From: Prochlorothrix hollandica PCC 9006 = CALU 1027
GTDB taxonomy: Bacteria > Cyanobacteriota > Cyanobacteriia > Prochlorotrichales > Prochlorotrichaceae
Reading direction: 5' to 3'
NCBI RefSeq assembly: GCF_000332315.1
Contig: NZ_KB235941.1
Span: 548,359 to 612,358 of the forward strand
DNA length: 64,000 nt
The position numbers were made by a program, and so were the translations under genes. The notes beneath the pieces are model-generated. The model ran no database searches. It was not told the DNA's origin and worked only from the letters and a program-made list of their open reading frames with translations. This document shows, piece by piece, positions 45,967-56,287 of this stretch. Each line of letters opens with the position of its first letter. The first letter of the stretch is position 1.

Positions 45967-46314
45967 TATAAAAATATATAGAAACTATTTAAGTCCCCCA
46001 TAAATTACTGCCCAACCGGTTCGGGAGTTGGGAACCGCGATCGACCGTGCCAACACTCTGCCAACACTCTGCCAACACTCTTGGATGTCTGGAGGGGCAT
46101 AATAGCCAACCCCATCAAGGCTCCTCCCAAAACCACAAAAGCGGCAAATTAAGCTTATTGTCCTGGGGCACTCTGTGAGATAACGTAAAAAAACCGAGGA
46201 GACTTTGTAACCACCTCACCAGATCTGGCAAGTTGATGAAAACTTTAAAGAATGACATGGCAACACTGACATAAAAGGTCATGGAGATCCCCCAGGGATC
46301 AAAGTTTAATATCC
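45967..46314. other. Intergenic region upstream of the adhesin
   Basis: It holds an 11-bp tandem repeat, GCCAACACTCT (three copies, 46049-46081), and no recognisable gene. Confidence 0.5.
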
Positions 46315-46417
46315 TACAGCAGTCCTAAATGGGTCGTGTGGTGTGCCCCCTCCGGGGGCACACCACACCAAGGGTTTCAGCTATCGAGATGCCTACAACT
46401 GATTTAGGGTTGCTGTA
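46315..46417. mobile_element. 103-bp TA-flanked miniature element, copy F
   Basis: Full-length copy in the same orientation as copy A, with perfect central hairpin. Its right end is 29 bp from the TATAAT box at 46447 in the adhesin leader. Confidence 0.88.
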
Positions 46418-46446
46418 GGGTTTCGAGTAGAAACAAAAATATGTGA

Positions 46447-46452
46447 TATAAT
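46447..46452 (+). promoter_or_regulatory. Possible -10 box of the adhesin gene
   Basis: TATAAT lies 344 bp before the adhesin ATG, in an AT-rich patch just after the miniature element. No good -35 is visible at the right distance, so this is tentative. The remaining leader (46453-46796) shows no gene. Confidence 0.3.
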
Positions 46453-46796
46453 TATTGACCAGAATCGGGGATCCTATCGGGTGGATGACTACTGTAGGGA
46501 AGGGGGACGAACGAGAGGCAACTCTACCGGTCAGGGAAGTAGCCGAAAGTTCAAGATCTCAATTTGTACAATTGTTAACAACCCTGTAGTTTTCCCCCCG
46601 AAGCGTACCTAAGCCATCAAGCCCTGGGACAATAGTCTAACCCTTGGCTTGGAGAGGATTAGGGTCAAGGTTACCCCTATTTCAAGGGAAATCTACCCAT
46701 TGCAGACGGGCTTACCCCGATCTGAGGCTGGGGTTGTTGCCATAGGGCTGTGTCCCCATCTCATCTTTTACCTAGTAAAGGCTCTGGAGATAGACC

Positions 46797-49700
46797 ATGA
46801 CGCGCATTTCTTCAACTGATCATCAGTATCTAATACCTCACTGTCTACTGCCATTTTTCCAAGTCAGCGCCTGTGTAACCCTAGTGACCGGGTTGGGACT
46901 GATGGCCATCCCCCTAGCCCAGGCCCAGCCCATTGTGCCGGCGATCGATGGCACCCAAACCCAGGTCAATGTTACGGGCGATCGCTGGGACATCAGCGGC
47001 GGCACCCAGTCCGGCCAAAATTTATTTCATAGTTTTGAGTCTTTTGGTTTAAATTCAAATCAAGTTGCTAATTTTATCGGTTCTCCTGACTTAGCCAATA
47101 TTTTAGGACGGGTCAGCGGTGGCCAAGCCTCATTCATTGACGGCTTGATGCAGGTCAGTAATAGTAATGCCAATTTATATTTAATGAACCCAGCGGGGTT
47201 GGTCTTGGGTCCCAATGCTAGCTTGGATTTGGGGGGATCGTTCACGGCCACCACCGCCACCGCCATCGGTTTTGAGAACGGTTGGTTCAACGCCAGCGGC
47301 AGCGCCAATTACGATCTACTGGTGGGTAGCCCCAACCGCTTTGCCTTCACGGAGTCCTTGGGGGGGGCGATCGTCAACGAAGGCAACCTAGCCGTGGATC
47401 CGGGCCAGAGCCTAACCCTGCTGGGGGGGACGGTGGTCAATACGGGGAATCTCAGTGCCCCCGGTGGGGTGATCCAGGTGCGGGCGGTACCCGGTGAAAC
47501 CATGGTGCGGCTAGAGCAGGCGGGCATGGTGCTGGCTCTGGATCTGGAGCCGTTGCCCCAGGATGGGGATTTGGTGGCCACGGGCATCAATCCCCTGGAT
47601 TTACCGGCATTGCTGACGGGGGGAGATCTGACCCATGCCACGGCTTTGGTGGTGCGTCCCGATGGGTCCGTGAGCCTAACCAGTGGTGAGCCGGGGTTAA
47701 TCCTGGGGGCGGGGGATGTGGCCATGGCGGGATCGGCGACGGTGGATCAGGAAACCCTGGGGGATGGGGGCCAGATCCAGGTAATGGGAGAGAATCATCT
47801 AGAATTTCTGGGATCAGTCAGTGCCCGTGGGGGAGATCTCGGAGGCGATGGCGGACTGATCGATCTGTCGGGGAAAGAAACCCTGAATTTGGTGGGGGAT
47901 TGGTTTAATCGGGTGGATTTGGCAGCACCCCAGGGCATTGCCGGAACCCTCTTGTTTGATCCCAACGATATTACGATTCAGGCGGGTCTTGTGGCCGCTG
48001 TGGCGGGCAGTCCCACCAATGCCAACACCTTAGGGGCGGCTGATATTTCCAGTTTCTTGAATAGTACCGGTTCGTTGGTCATTGCCACCACGGGAAGGGG
48101 GGGCAGTGGGGACATTACGTTGAACCCTGGGGCGGCCATTAGTTGGACGAGCGCCAATGGCTTGACGTTGAATGCCGATCGTCGCATCGTCATGACCAAT
48201 GCCAGTATTACCAGCACCAATGCCAGTATTACCAGCACCAATGCCAGTATTACGCTCAATGCTCAAAATACAGGGGGCGGATCGGCTCTCTCTTTGTCGG
48301 GATATGATGGAGCGATCGATCTGCGTAGCTCCCAAATCAGCACTACCAGCGGGGCGATCGTCCTTAATGCCAATGTTGACAAAAGCATTACTGGGGATTT
48401 TGTTGGTATAGTGCTGGGTCAAAGCGGTACTCCCACCACTATTACCAGTGATAGTGGCGCAATCACCATTACGGGCCGTGGTGGTGATGTGGGCGGGGAT
48501 AATGATGGTGTTTTAGTCTGGCAAGGGGAGATTCGCTCAGCCACCGGTGACATCACTCTGATCGGTACTGGGGGTACTGGGGGCCTCGGAGAAGGAGTGA
48601 ATCTCTACCAATCGACGGTTAAATCCACTGGTACTGGCTCTAACGCGGCTAATATTCTCATCCAAGGCACGGACGGTCCTTCCGCCTTGTCGGTTGCCTA
48701 TCAAGCGGCGGGGTCTGGTCTCAGCAGCCTTACCTCGATCGATGGGGATATTGAGATTCAAGGGACTGCTATCGATTCCACCAGTTTCGGCACTCTGATC
48801 GCTGGAGTAATAAGCATTACGGGATCCGGGCAGTTGACGATCGACCAAGCAGGGGTTGCAGATATTCAAATCTCGAGTGATATTACCGCCACCAGTGGAA
48901 CCATTAATCTTCAAGCCGATCGCTCCATCACCCTCAACTCCGGCTCTAGCATTACCAGCACCAGCGGCAACATTACCCTGAATGCCAACACTGCGGGCAC
49001 AGTGACGGGTAACTTTGCTGGCATTCTGCTGAATGGGAGCAGTCTCACAAGTACTACCGGAGCGATCGCTATCACGGGGACAGGGGCAAAGGGTCCCGGC
49101 AACTTGAATGCGGGCCTTCATCTGGTCAATACCACGGTGCAATCCATCGGTAATAGTGCTACTAAGGCTGGGACTGTCACCCTCACCGGTAGGGGTGGCT
49201 CTGGTGGGACAAGCCGCCTCTATGGCATTGAACTGGAAGGGGATGCTACGGAAATCAGTTCCTACACTGGCGATATTGTCCTCACGGGCATCGGGGGGGC
49301 GGGCACCGGCACCGATAATACTGGCATTAACCTACGGGACGGCTCAGAAATCAAATCCTTGGGAACTGGGGCTACTAATGCGGCGACCATAACCCTCTTC
49401 GGTACAGCAGGGACAGGGAGTCTCTATAACGATGGGGTGCGGATTCAAAATACCAATGGTATCGCCACCCCTGTATTGGGAATCAGTTCCATTGATGGTG
49501 CCATTAATGTCACGGGTAACGCATCGGGATCAGGGGATTCGACGGGAATTGTGTTAGCTCAGGGTGCGCTGATCAAATCCACTAATCGGGCTCCCATTAA
49601 GTTGATCGGTTTGGGGGGCACTGGTGCAAATAATGGACAACGTGGTGTGTTCGGCGGTGGTAATGCGGCGATCCGATCGGTGCATGGAGATATTGACATT

Positions 49701-52700
49701 ACTGGAACTGCCCAAGGTTCTGGATCGGGACAGGATGGGGTGTACTTGTCTATGCCGGAAGGGATTCAGGTAACGGGAACGGGCAACATTACGATCGTGG
49801 GGCAAGGTTCTACCCTGGGCAGTGGTGTGGGAATCCTTGTATCGGGTACACCTATTTCGACAAATACAGGCGCGATCGACCTTACGGGAACAACGGGAAC
49901 GATCGGTTCCCAGCAGTATGGGATTTACCAAAATAACGGCTCTCAAGTTACCTCCACATCGGGATCGATCGCTTATCTCGGTACTGCCTTAAGTGGATCA
50001 GGGGATAATGATGGAATCCGAGTAGAAGGAGTCGGAACACTCATTCGTTCCGGTGGCAATATTAACCTTACGGGAATCAGTCAGGCAACAGTAGGAGACT
50101 TTAATGATGGTATTTTGCTCCACCTCACTGCAGCGATCGAAACCACGGGTAGCGGATCTATTACCCTAGATGGCAGTTCTACTGGAGTGGGTGGAGCCGA
50201 TCGCAGTATCGTCACCACTGGTGGTGGTACGGCTATTCGGGCAGTTAGTGGCGATATTAGCCTAATCGGTCGGGGAACTGGGGCAGGAGTGACGGGCATC
50301 TTCATGGATGGCACGACCCTGGGCGGTGCAACCGCAACTGGGGATATTAGTCTAGTGGCAGATACCCGGAATTTAGCGTCTACCATTCCCCAAAGTACCG
50401 GTAAATTAACGATCGCCCCCTACACTCGTGGCACTGACTTTACGCCGAATTTTGGCACTATTCCCACTGGTTTCAGCAGCTTCACCATCGGCAGTGCCAC
50501 CACCGGCACCGTTAACCTCACCAGTTCCGTCACCCTAGGAGTCCCGACTACCATCCTGGGAACGACGATCGCCCTGGCCAATGGCGTAGCCCTCAACACT
50601 GGCACCAACGATCTCACCCTCAACGCTAGCCAAAACATTCTCCTCAACCCCGGATCTAGCCTCACTGCCTCTAGCCTCAATCTCACCGCTGGCACGGGCA
50701 TAGGAACCTCTGCCGCTCCCCTTCAGGTTTCCACTACTAACCTGACGGTCAAAAATACGGGCACGGGGGATCTCAGCCTGATCAATACCTCCTCCAACGC
50801 CACTACCCTCAACCAATTCACCGCTGCCGCCGGGAACCTGTTCTTTAGCCAAACCGGGGGCGGTGACCTGACAGTGGGTAACGTGGGCACGGGCAACGGC
50901 ACCCTGGCCCTGACCAACACCAGCGGCGCGTTAACCCTAACTCAGCCCGTCACCCTAACGGGAGCCACCACCTTGGCAGGCACTAGCCTGACCCTGGGGG
51001 GAGCCATCAGCGGCAATCAGGATTTGGTTCTCAATAGCAGTGGCACGACGACCCTCAATGGGGCGATCGCGGTGGCCAGCCTCACCACCGATGCGGGGGG
51101 AACCACCCAAGTGGGGGCTAATATTACCACCAGCGGCGATATGAGCCTCGGTGATGCCACCACCCTCGACACAAGCGGGGGATCCGTCCTCCTCAGTGGG
51201 GAAGACGGGATCACCGTTGGCAGCGTGGTTACCCTGGGCCAGCCCTTGACCCTAACCAGTGCTCAAGGCTTCATTCAAACGGGCACGATCGACACCAGTA
51301 GCCCCATCGGAGCCACCACCGGCAACCTCAATCTCAGCGCTGCCACCAGCCTCAACACCCAGGCCATCACCAGCAGCGGATCCGTCACCTTGGCCGGTGG
51401 CACGGGGGTCACGGTGCCCAGCATCACGGCCCTGGGTCAGCAGGTCACCATCAGTAGCCCCGGATCGATCGTCCTCACCAGCCTCAACACCACCGGAGCC
51501 ACCACCGGCACCACCACCCTCAAAGCCGGGGGTGCCATCAGTGTCGGTAATCTCCTCAGTGGGGGCAGTGTTCTCTTGGCCAGTAATGGGGCGATTAACT
51601 TGGGTACGGTCAGCAGCAGTGGCCAGTCCCTGAGTCTGCGCAGTAACCAGAGCAGTATTAGCGCCAGTGTGGTCAATACCACCGGATCCCCTGGGGGCAG
51701 CGTGGGGATCACCGCCGCTGGGGGTGTCAGTCTGGGTAGCCTCCTCAGTGGCGGCAGTGTCTCTGTGGTGGGGAACCAAGGTGTTGGCATCAGCAGCCTC
51801 ACGGCCTTGGGTCAATCCGTGGCTCTGACCAGTGGGGGGGGTTCCATTAGTGTGGGTGCGGTCAATAACCAAGGCTCCACAGCCACGGCCCTAGCCTTCC
51901 AGGCGGCGGGAACCTTGACCACGGGTAACGTCCTCACCAGTGGCCGGGTGGACTTTGGAGCCGGAGGTGACCTGGTGGTGGGCGACATCACCGCCCCTAG
52001 CCAGCCCTTGAACTTGACCAGTAATAACGGCCAGATTATCGCCGGTAACCTCAGTACCCGCAGCACCACTGGGGGAGCCATTTTCGTCAATGCCTACAGC
52101 GCCATCACCACCCAAGGCATTGATGCCAGCGGCACCGTGGGCAATGGTGGCAATGTGACCCTGGATCCCATTGGGGATGTGCAGGTGGCCTTTATTAATG
52201 CCCAGGGGGGAGCGGCGGGGGTCGGGGGAGCGGTGGACATTACGGCGGGTCGGTTCTTCCGGGCGACGGGCACCTTTGTGGACAATAGTGGCGCGATCGC
52301 CAGTATTTCCACCTTGGGGAGCCTGGGGTCTGGGGGCATTATCCTCAACCATGGCGGGGGCACCACCACCACCTTCACCATCGGCAATGCCAGTCTGAAC
52401 GGGACGGCGGGCATCCTCAATAGTGGCTTCAGTCGCCTCAATGTTGGGGAGTTCTACTTAGGGCGATACAGCGACAGTAATGTGAGTTTAGTGACGGAGG
52501 GGGTGCCCTTAGGGTCTCTCTCTGCGTTTTGCCTCACCAGTTGCACGAATCTACAGGGATTTAATTTTTATGATCTGATTTCGTCCCTCGATCGCTGGAA
52601 TGACACCATTTTAGCGGGTTCTGGTTCAGCAGTTGGTTCCACTAGCGGGACAACAGGTTCTGGCGCTGTCACAGGTTCCAGCAGCAGTACAACTGCTGGT

Positions 52701-55625
52701 TCCAGCAGCGGGACAACGGGTTCTGGTTCAACAGTTGGTTCCACTAGCGGGACAACGGGTTCTGGCGCTGTCACAGGTTCCAGCAGCAGTACAACTGCTG
52801 GTTCCACTAGCGGGACAACGGGTTCTGGTTCAGTCGTTGGTTCCAGCAGCGGGACAACGGGTTCTGGTTCAGCAGTTGGTTCCACTAGCGGGACAACGGG
52901 TTCTGGCGCTGTCACAGGTTCCAGCAGCAGTACAACTGCTGGTTCCACCAGCGGGACAACGGGTTCTGGTTCAACAGTTGGTTCCACTAGCGGGACAACG
53001 GGTTCTGGCGCTGTCACAGGTTCCAACAGCAGTACAACTGCTGGTTCCAGCAGCGGGACAACGGGTTCTGGTTCAACAGTTGGTTCCACTAGCGGGACAA
53101 CGGGTTCTGGTGCTGTCACAGGTTCTAGCAGCAGTACAACTGCTGGTTCCACTAGCGGGACAACGGGTTCTGGTTCAGTAGTTGGTTCCACCAGCGGGAC
53201 AACGGGTTCTGGCGCTGTCACAGGTTCCAGCAGCAGTACAACTGCTGGTTCCAGCAGCGGGACAGCGGGTTCTGGTTCAGCAGTTGGTTCCACTAGCGGG
53301 ACAACAGGTTCTGGCGCTGTCACAGGTTCCAGCAGCAGTACAACTGCTGGTTCCAGCAGCGGGACAACAGGTTCTGGTTCAGTCGTTGGTTCCACCAGCG
53401 GGACAACAGGTTCTGGCGCTGTCACAGGTTCCAGCAGCAGTACAACTGCTGGTTCCAGCAGCGGGACAGCGGGTTCTGGTTCAGCAGTTGGTTCCACTAG
53501 CGGGACAACAGGTTCTGGCGCTGTCACAGGTTCCAGCAGCAGTACAACTGCTGGTTCCAGCAGCGGGACAACGGGTTCTGGTTCAACAGTTGGTTCCACT
53601 AGCGGGACAACGGGTTCTGGCGCTGTCACAGGTTCCAGCAGCAGTACAATTGCTGGTTCCACTAGCGGGACAACGGGTTCTGGTTCAGTCGTTGGTTCCA
53701 GCAGCGGGACAACGGGTTCTGGTTCAGCAGTTGGTTCCACTAGCGGGACAACGGGTTCTGGCGCTGTCACAGGTTCCAGCAGCAGTACAACTGCTGGTTC
53801 CAGCAGCGGGACAACAGGTTCTGGTTCAGTCGTTGGTTCCACCAGCGGGACAACAGGTTCTGGTTCAGTAGTTGGTTCCACCAGCGGGACAACAGGTTCT
53901 GGCGCTGTCACAGGTTCCAGCAGCAGTACAACTGCTGGTTCCAGCAGCGGGACAACGGGTTCTGGTTCAACAGTTGGTTCCACAAGCGGGACAACGGGTT
54001 CTGGCGCTGTCACAGGTTCCAGCAGCAGTACAACTGCTGGTTCCACTAGCGGAACAACTACAGGTTCCAATGGCGGGACAGCGGGTTCTGGAGACAGCGC
54101 AGGGTCTACGGCTGGATCTGGAACTGGGACAGCAGGTACCAGCAGTACCGTAGCCAGTGCCGACGTAGGCAGTGAGGCCACTGCAACTTCCATGGGTTCT
54201 GGTACTAAGGTCGCGATCGCCGTCGGTATAGCCGCAGCAGTCGTTGGCGCGGGAGCTGCCGTGGCCACTGGAGCCGCTGCCGCCGCTGCCGCTGCCGTAG
54301 GTGCCGCCGCCAGTAGTGCCGCCGGTGCCGCCGCCGGTGCCGCCAGTAGCATCAGCCAAGGATTAGCCAGCGCTAGCCAAACGATCGCCTCCGGGGTTCA
54401 AAGTCTATTCGCTGGGGGACAGGGTGCCGCCGGTGCTGGGTCAGCCCAAGCCGGAGGGAGTCAAGCTGCTGCTGCCGCCAGTCAAGCCGCTGCTGCCGGA
54501 ACCAGTGCAGCGGGTGCTGGTCAAGCTGCCGCTACCAGTGTCGCCCCCTCAGCCACCGCAGCAAGTCAGGCGGCTAGTGCCAGCCAATCCGCCACCAGTG
54601 CAACCCAAGCCACCGCAGCCCAGGCCAGTAGCGCAGGGCAAACAGGGTCAGGGCAAAGCGCAGGGCAAGGGACGAGTAGCCAGTCCGGCAATAGCGGTGA
54701 TGCCAGTAATGCCAATCAACAAAGCCAACAGCAAAATCAACAGCAAACGCAGCAACAACAGCCCACTAAAATGGACATTTCCGTTGCCGCCGAGATGGAC
54801 ATGGGGGCGATGGAATTCAGCCTCGATCGCGCTGGTGCCGAAAGCCTGACCCTGCTGGATGTGGTGCTGAACGACAAACCAGACTTTAGCCAACTCGCCC
54901 AGGTAGCAACCACCGTCGTTACCCTGGCAGGTAGCCTAGACAACCCGATCGCCAGCCCTGAAACCGCTGCCGCCGACACCCCACCCCCCGGCATGACCCT
55001 CGGCGGCTTCTTCAACCTCAAAGAACGCTTTGGACTCAACAAAACAGACGAAGGAACAGAGACCAACAGCGAGGAAACTGGGGATCAAGAAGACGGGGAT
55101 CAAGAGGACAATCTGGTGGTGGCTCAACTGAAGGAACAGTTGAAAAACCAGTTGGCTGAGCAGACCGCAGGCATTCCCCCCATGCTGATGGACTCGGTTC
55201 TGATGGGGATTATTGAGAAAATTAGCGAAACCTTGGATCAGGTGTCCATTGCCCGCGATCTCCTGGCAAAAGTCTGGAGCGATTGCCAAGAACTGAAGGA
55301 CTACCGCGATCGTGCCCTCAATGATCCCGAAACCCTGCTGGTTATTCCCCTTGTGGATCACCAACTGGCCCTGGATCACACCTCCACGATCGAACCCCAA
55401 ATCAAAAAGAAATCCGTCGGATCCTTTGAAATTCCCATGAATTTCAGCATTCAGCTCAACCGCACCTTAGTGGAGATTCAATATGGCCGTATTAAACGCA
55501 TCCATGTCAATGCATCCCTAGGGATGGGGAGCCTATCCTTGGGCGAAACACCTCTGATGGAAATTCCAGAAATGGCCGTGGAATTGGGCACCATTGACCT
55601 GGGAGAAGGGATTCCCATTGGTTAA
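46797..55625 (+). CDS. Giant two-partner-secretion adhesin (filamentous haemagglutinin type)
   Basis: The protein has 2942 aa. A long signal peptide (CVTLVTGLGLMAIPLAQAQP) precedes a TPS domain (residues about 45-280): GGTQSGQNLFHSFESFGL, RVSGGQASFIDGLMQVSNSN, ANLYLMNPAGLVLGPNASLD, as in TpsA exoproteins exported through an Omp85-type TpsB pore. Residues about 280-1930 are beta-helix repeats rich in Gly, Thr and Asn, including a triple TSTNASI (48196-48250). Residues about 1940-2420 are 34-residue Ser/Thr/Gly repeats. Then come an Ala-rich stretch (near 2480), Gln-rich sequence (near 2650) and a distinct C-terminal domain of about 250 residues (LKEQLKNQLAEQTAG, GSFEIPMNFSIQLNRTLVEI) that I do not recognise. 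No TpsB gene is in the window. Confidence 0.9.
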   Translation: MTRISSTDHQYLIPHCLLPFFQVSACVTLVTGLGLMAIPLAQAQPIVPAIDGTQTQVNVTGDRWDISGGTQSGQNLFHSFESFGLNSNQVANFIGSPDLANILGRVSGGQASFIDGLMQVSNSNANLYLMNPAGLVLGPNASLDLGGSFTATTATAIGFENGWFNASGSANYDLLVGSPNRFAFTESLGGAIVNEGNLAVDPGQSLTLLGGTVVNTGNLSAPGGVIQVRAVPGETMVRLEQAGMVLALDLEPLPQDGDLVATGINPLDLPALLTGGDLTHATALVVRPDGSVSLTSGEPGLILGAGDVAMAGSATVDQETLGDGGQIQVMGENHLEFLGSVSARGGDLGGDGGLIDLSGKETLNLVGDWFNRVDLAAPQGIAGTLLFDPNDITIQAGLVAAVAGSPTNANTLGAADISSFLNSTGSLVIATTGRGGSGDITLNPGAAISWTSANGLTLNADRRIVMTNASITSTNASITSTNASITLNAQNTGGGSALSLSGYDGAIDLRSSQISTTSGAIVLNANVDKSITGDFVGIVLGQSGTPTTITSDSGAITITGRGGDVGGDNDGVLVWQGEIRSATGDITLIGTGGTGGLGEGVNLYQSTVKSTGTGSNAANILIQGTDGPSALSVAYQAAGSGLSSLTSIDGDIEIQGTAIDSTSFGTLIAGVISITGSGQLTIDQAGVADIQISSDITATSGTINLQADRSITLNSGSSITSTSGNITLNANTAGTVTGNFAGILLNGSSLTSTTGAIAITGTGAKGPGNLNAGLHLVNTTVQSIGNSATKAGTVTLTGRGGSGGTSRLYGIELEGDATEISSYTGDIVLTGIGGAGTGTDNTGINLRDGSEIKSLGTGATNAATITLFGTAGTGSLYNDGVRIQNTNGIATPVLGISSIDGAINVTGNASGSGDSTGIVLAQGALIKSTNRAPIKLIGLGGTGANNGQRGVFGGGNAAIRSVHGDIDITGTAQGSGSGQDGVYLSMPEGIQVTGTGNITIVGQGSTLGSGVGILVSGTPISTNTGAIDLTGTTGTIGSQQYGIYQNNGSQVTSTSGSIAYLGTALSGSGDNDGIRVEGVGTLIRSGGNINLTGISQATVGDFNDGILLHLTAAIETTGSGSITLDGSSTGVGGADRSIVTTGGGTAIRAVSGDISLIGRGTGAGVTGIFMDGTTLGGATATGDISLVADTRNLASTIPQSTGKLTIAPYTRGTDFTPNFGTIPTGFSSFTIGSATTGTVNLTSSVTLGVPTTILGTTIALANGVALNTGTNDLTLNASQNILLNPGSSLTASSLNLTAGTGIGTSAAPLQVSTTNLTVKNTGTGDLSLINTSSNATTLNQFTAAAGNLFFSQTGGGDLTVGNVGTGNGTLALTNTSGALTLTQPVTLTGATTLAGTSLTLGGAISGNQDLVLNSSGTTTLNGAIAVASLTTDAGGTTQVGANITTSGDMSLGDATTLDTSGGSVLLSGEDGITVGSVVTLGQPLTLTSAQGFIQTGTIDTSSPIGATTGNLNLSAATSLNTQAITSSGSVTLAGGTGVTVPSITALGQQVTISSPGSIVLTSLNTTGATTGTTTLKAGGAISVGNLLSGGSVLLASNGAINLGTVSSSGQSLSLRSNQSSISASVVNTTGSPGGSVGITAAGGVSLGSLLSGGSVSVVGNQGVGISSLTALGQSVALTSGGGSISVGAVNNQGSTATALAFQAAGTLTTGNVLTSGRVDFGAGGDLVVGDITAPSQPLNLTSNNGQIIAGNLSTRSTTGGAIFVNAYSAITTQGIDASGTVGNGGNVTLDPIGDVQVAFINAQGGAAGVGGAVDITAGRFFRATGTFVDNSGAIASISTLGSLGSGGIILNHGGGTTTTFTIGNASLNGTAGILNSGFSRLNVGEFYLGRYSDSNVSLVTEGVPLGSLSAFCLTSCTNLQGFNFYDLISSLDRWNDTILAGSGSAVGSTSGTTGSGAVTGSSSSTTAGSSSGTTGSGSTVGSTSGTTGSGAVTGSSSSTTAGSTSGTTGSGSVVGSSSGTTGSGSAVGSTSGTTGSGAVTGSSSSTTAGSTSGTTGSGSTVGSTSGTTGSGAVTGSNSSTTAGSSSGTTGSGSTVGSTSGTTGSGAVTGSSSSTTAGSTSGTTGSGSVVGSTSGTTGSGAVTGSSSSTTAGSSSGTAGSGSAVGSTSGTTGSGAVTGSSSSTTAGSSSGTTGSGSVVGSTSGTTGSGAVTGSSSSTTAGSSSGTAGSGSAVGSTSGTTGSGAVTGSSSSTTAGSSSGTTGSGSTVGSTSGTTGSGAVTGSSSSTIAGSTSGTTGSGSVVGSSSGTTGSGSAVGSTSGTTGSGAVTGSSSSTTAGSSSGTTGSGSVVGSTSGTTGSGSVVGSTSGTTGSGAVTGSSSSTTAGSSSGTTGSGSTVGSTSGTTGSGAVTGSSSSTTAGSTSGTTTGSNGGTAGSGDSAGSTAGSGTGTAGTSSTVASADVGSEATATSMGSGTKVAIAVGIAAAVVGAGAAVATGAAAAAAAAVGAAASSAAGAAAGAASSISQGLASASQTIASGVQSLFAGGQGAAGAGSAQAGGSQAAAAASQAAAAGTSAAGAGQAAATSVAPSATAASQAASASQSATSATQATAAQASSAGQTGSGQSAGQGTSSQSGNSGDASNANQQSQQQNQQQTQQQQPTKMDISVAAEMDMGAMEFSLDRAGAESLTLLDVVLNDKPDFSQLAQVATTVVTLAGSLDNPIASPETAAADTPPPGMTLGGFFNLKERFGLNKTDEGTETNSEETGDQEDGDQEDNLVVAQLKEQLKNQLAEQTAGIPPMLMDSVLMGIIEKISETLDQVSIARDLLAKVWSDCQELKDYRDRALNDPETLLVIPLVDHQLALDHTSTIEPQIKKKSVGSFEIPMNFSIQLNRTLVEIQYGRIKRIHVNASLGMGSLSLGETPLMEIPEMAVELGTIDLGEGIPIG
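52617..54060 (+). repeat. 102-bp tandem repeat array inside the adhesin gene
   Basis: About fourteen 102-bp (34-codon) units. Each unit is GSTSGTTGSGAVT, GSSSSTTA and GSSSGTTGSGSxV. Some units lack or duplicate the 39-bp sub-unit. Differences are mostly single bases (AGCAGC/ACTAGC, ACGGGT/ACAGGT). The array has no stop in the coding frame, in a second plus frame or in one minus frame. Confidence 0.95.
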
Positions 55626-55637
55626 GATGCCTTCGGG

Positions 55638-56132
55638 TTAAGATGCCTTCGGGGAAGTCTCTGCTGATTTCCCCATGGCCAAGCCATCAATGAGCCAAGT
55701 TTTCTCCACCCGCACCAGATCCAACGTCAAATCAATCATTTGACCGGTTTGCAGTTCCACCGTTAGATCCAAGGGACAGCGGCCCGCCTCCACCTCCACC
55801 AGGGGCAATTCCAGGCGTTTATATTGCCGTAGCCCCTGGGTTTTGACAAACTCCTTAAAGTCTTTGGCGGATAGTTCCCCTTGGAGTTCGGGAGTCAACA
55901 TGCCATAGGCGGCTCCATAGTTACCGTTGACGATCGCCGCAAAAAAATTATTCAAGGCCGTGGTCATGCCCCGACTGCTCACCAAGACCCGCACCGCCAC
56001 AATGATCCAAATCAACACCAGGGAACCCAGCAAACTGACTAATACCGCCCCCAAGTAAAAAAGCAGGTGGGGCACTTCTTCCGCCAGGAACAGGGGGGCA
56101 AGGGGGAGGCTAATAACGGGATTGGGAGTCAT
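55638..56132 (-). CDS. Membrane-anchored protein with NTF2-like (DUF4864/DUF4878-type) domain
   Basis: The 164-aa protein has one strong membrane segment at residues about 22-50 (LLFYLGAVLVSLLGSLVLIW). The C-terminal 100 residues (NNFFAAIVNGNYGAAYGMLT, ELSAKDFKEFVKTQGLRQYK, VEKTWLIDGLAM) have the shape of small cone-like domains that often sit in the periplasm; no catalytic residues are evident. The 3' end is convergent with the adhesin gene; a duplicated 16-bp sequence (GGTTAAGATGCCTTCG, 55620-55651) spans both stop codons. The OmpA-like gene is divergent upstream. Confidence 0.75.
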   Translation of the reverse strand: MTPNPVISLPLAPLFLAEEVPHLLFYLGAVLVSLLGSLVLIWIIVAVRVLVSSRGMTTALNNFFAAIVNGNYGAAYGMLTPELQGELSAKDFKEFVKTQGLRQYKRLELPLVEVEAGRCPLDLTVELQTGQMIDLTLDLVRVEKTWLIDGLAMGKSAETSPKAS

Positions 56133-56287
56133 GGTTTAAGACGAGACGGGGTTTCTTGGGGGCACAGTAGCAGAAATTCAACCCCTCTGCTACAGTGTTG
56201 CTGCATTCTTGCTGACCCTGGGACCGGTGGACGCTGTAGCCCCTTGCCCTGGGAACCCAATCCGTAAACCGGGGACAATAGACAACA

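Noticed and set aside
52568-54352. 594-codon minus-strand frame rich in Glu, Pro, Val and Leu, and plus-strand frames of VPLAGQRVLVQ repeats
   Set aside because: They are other frames of the 102-bp repeat of the adhesin gene. The unit is a multiple of three and lacks stops, so long open frames arise without selection.
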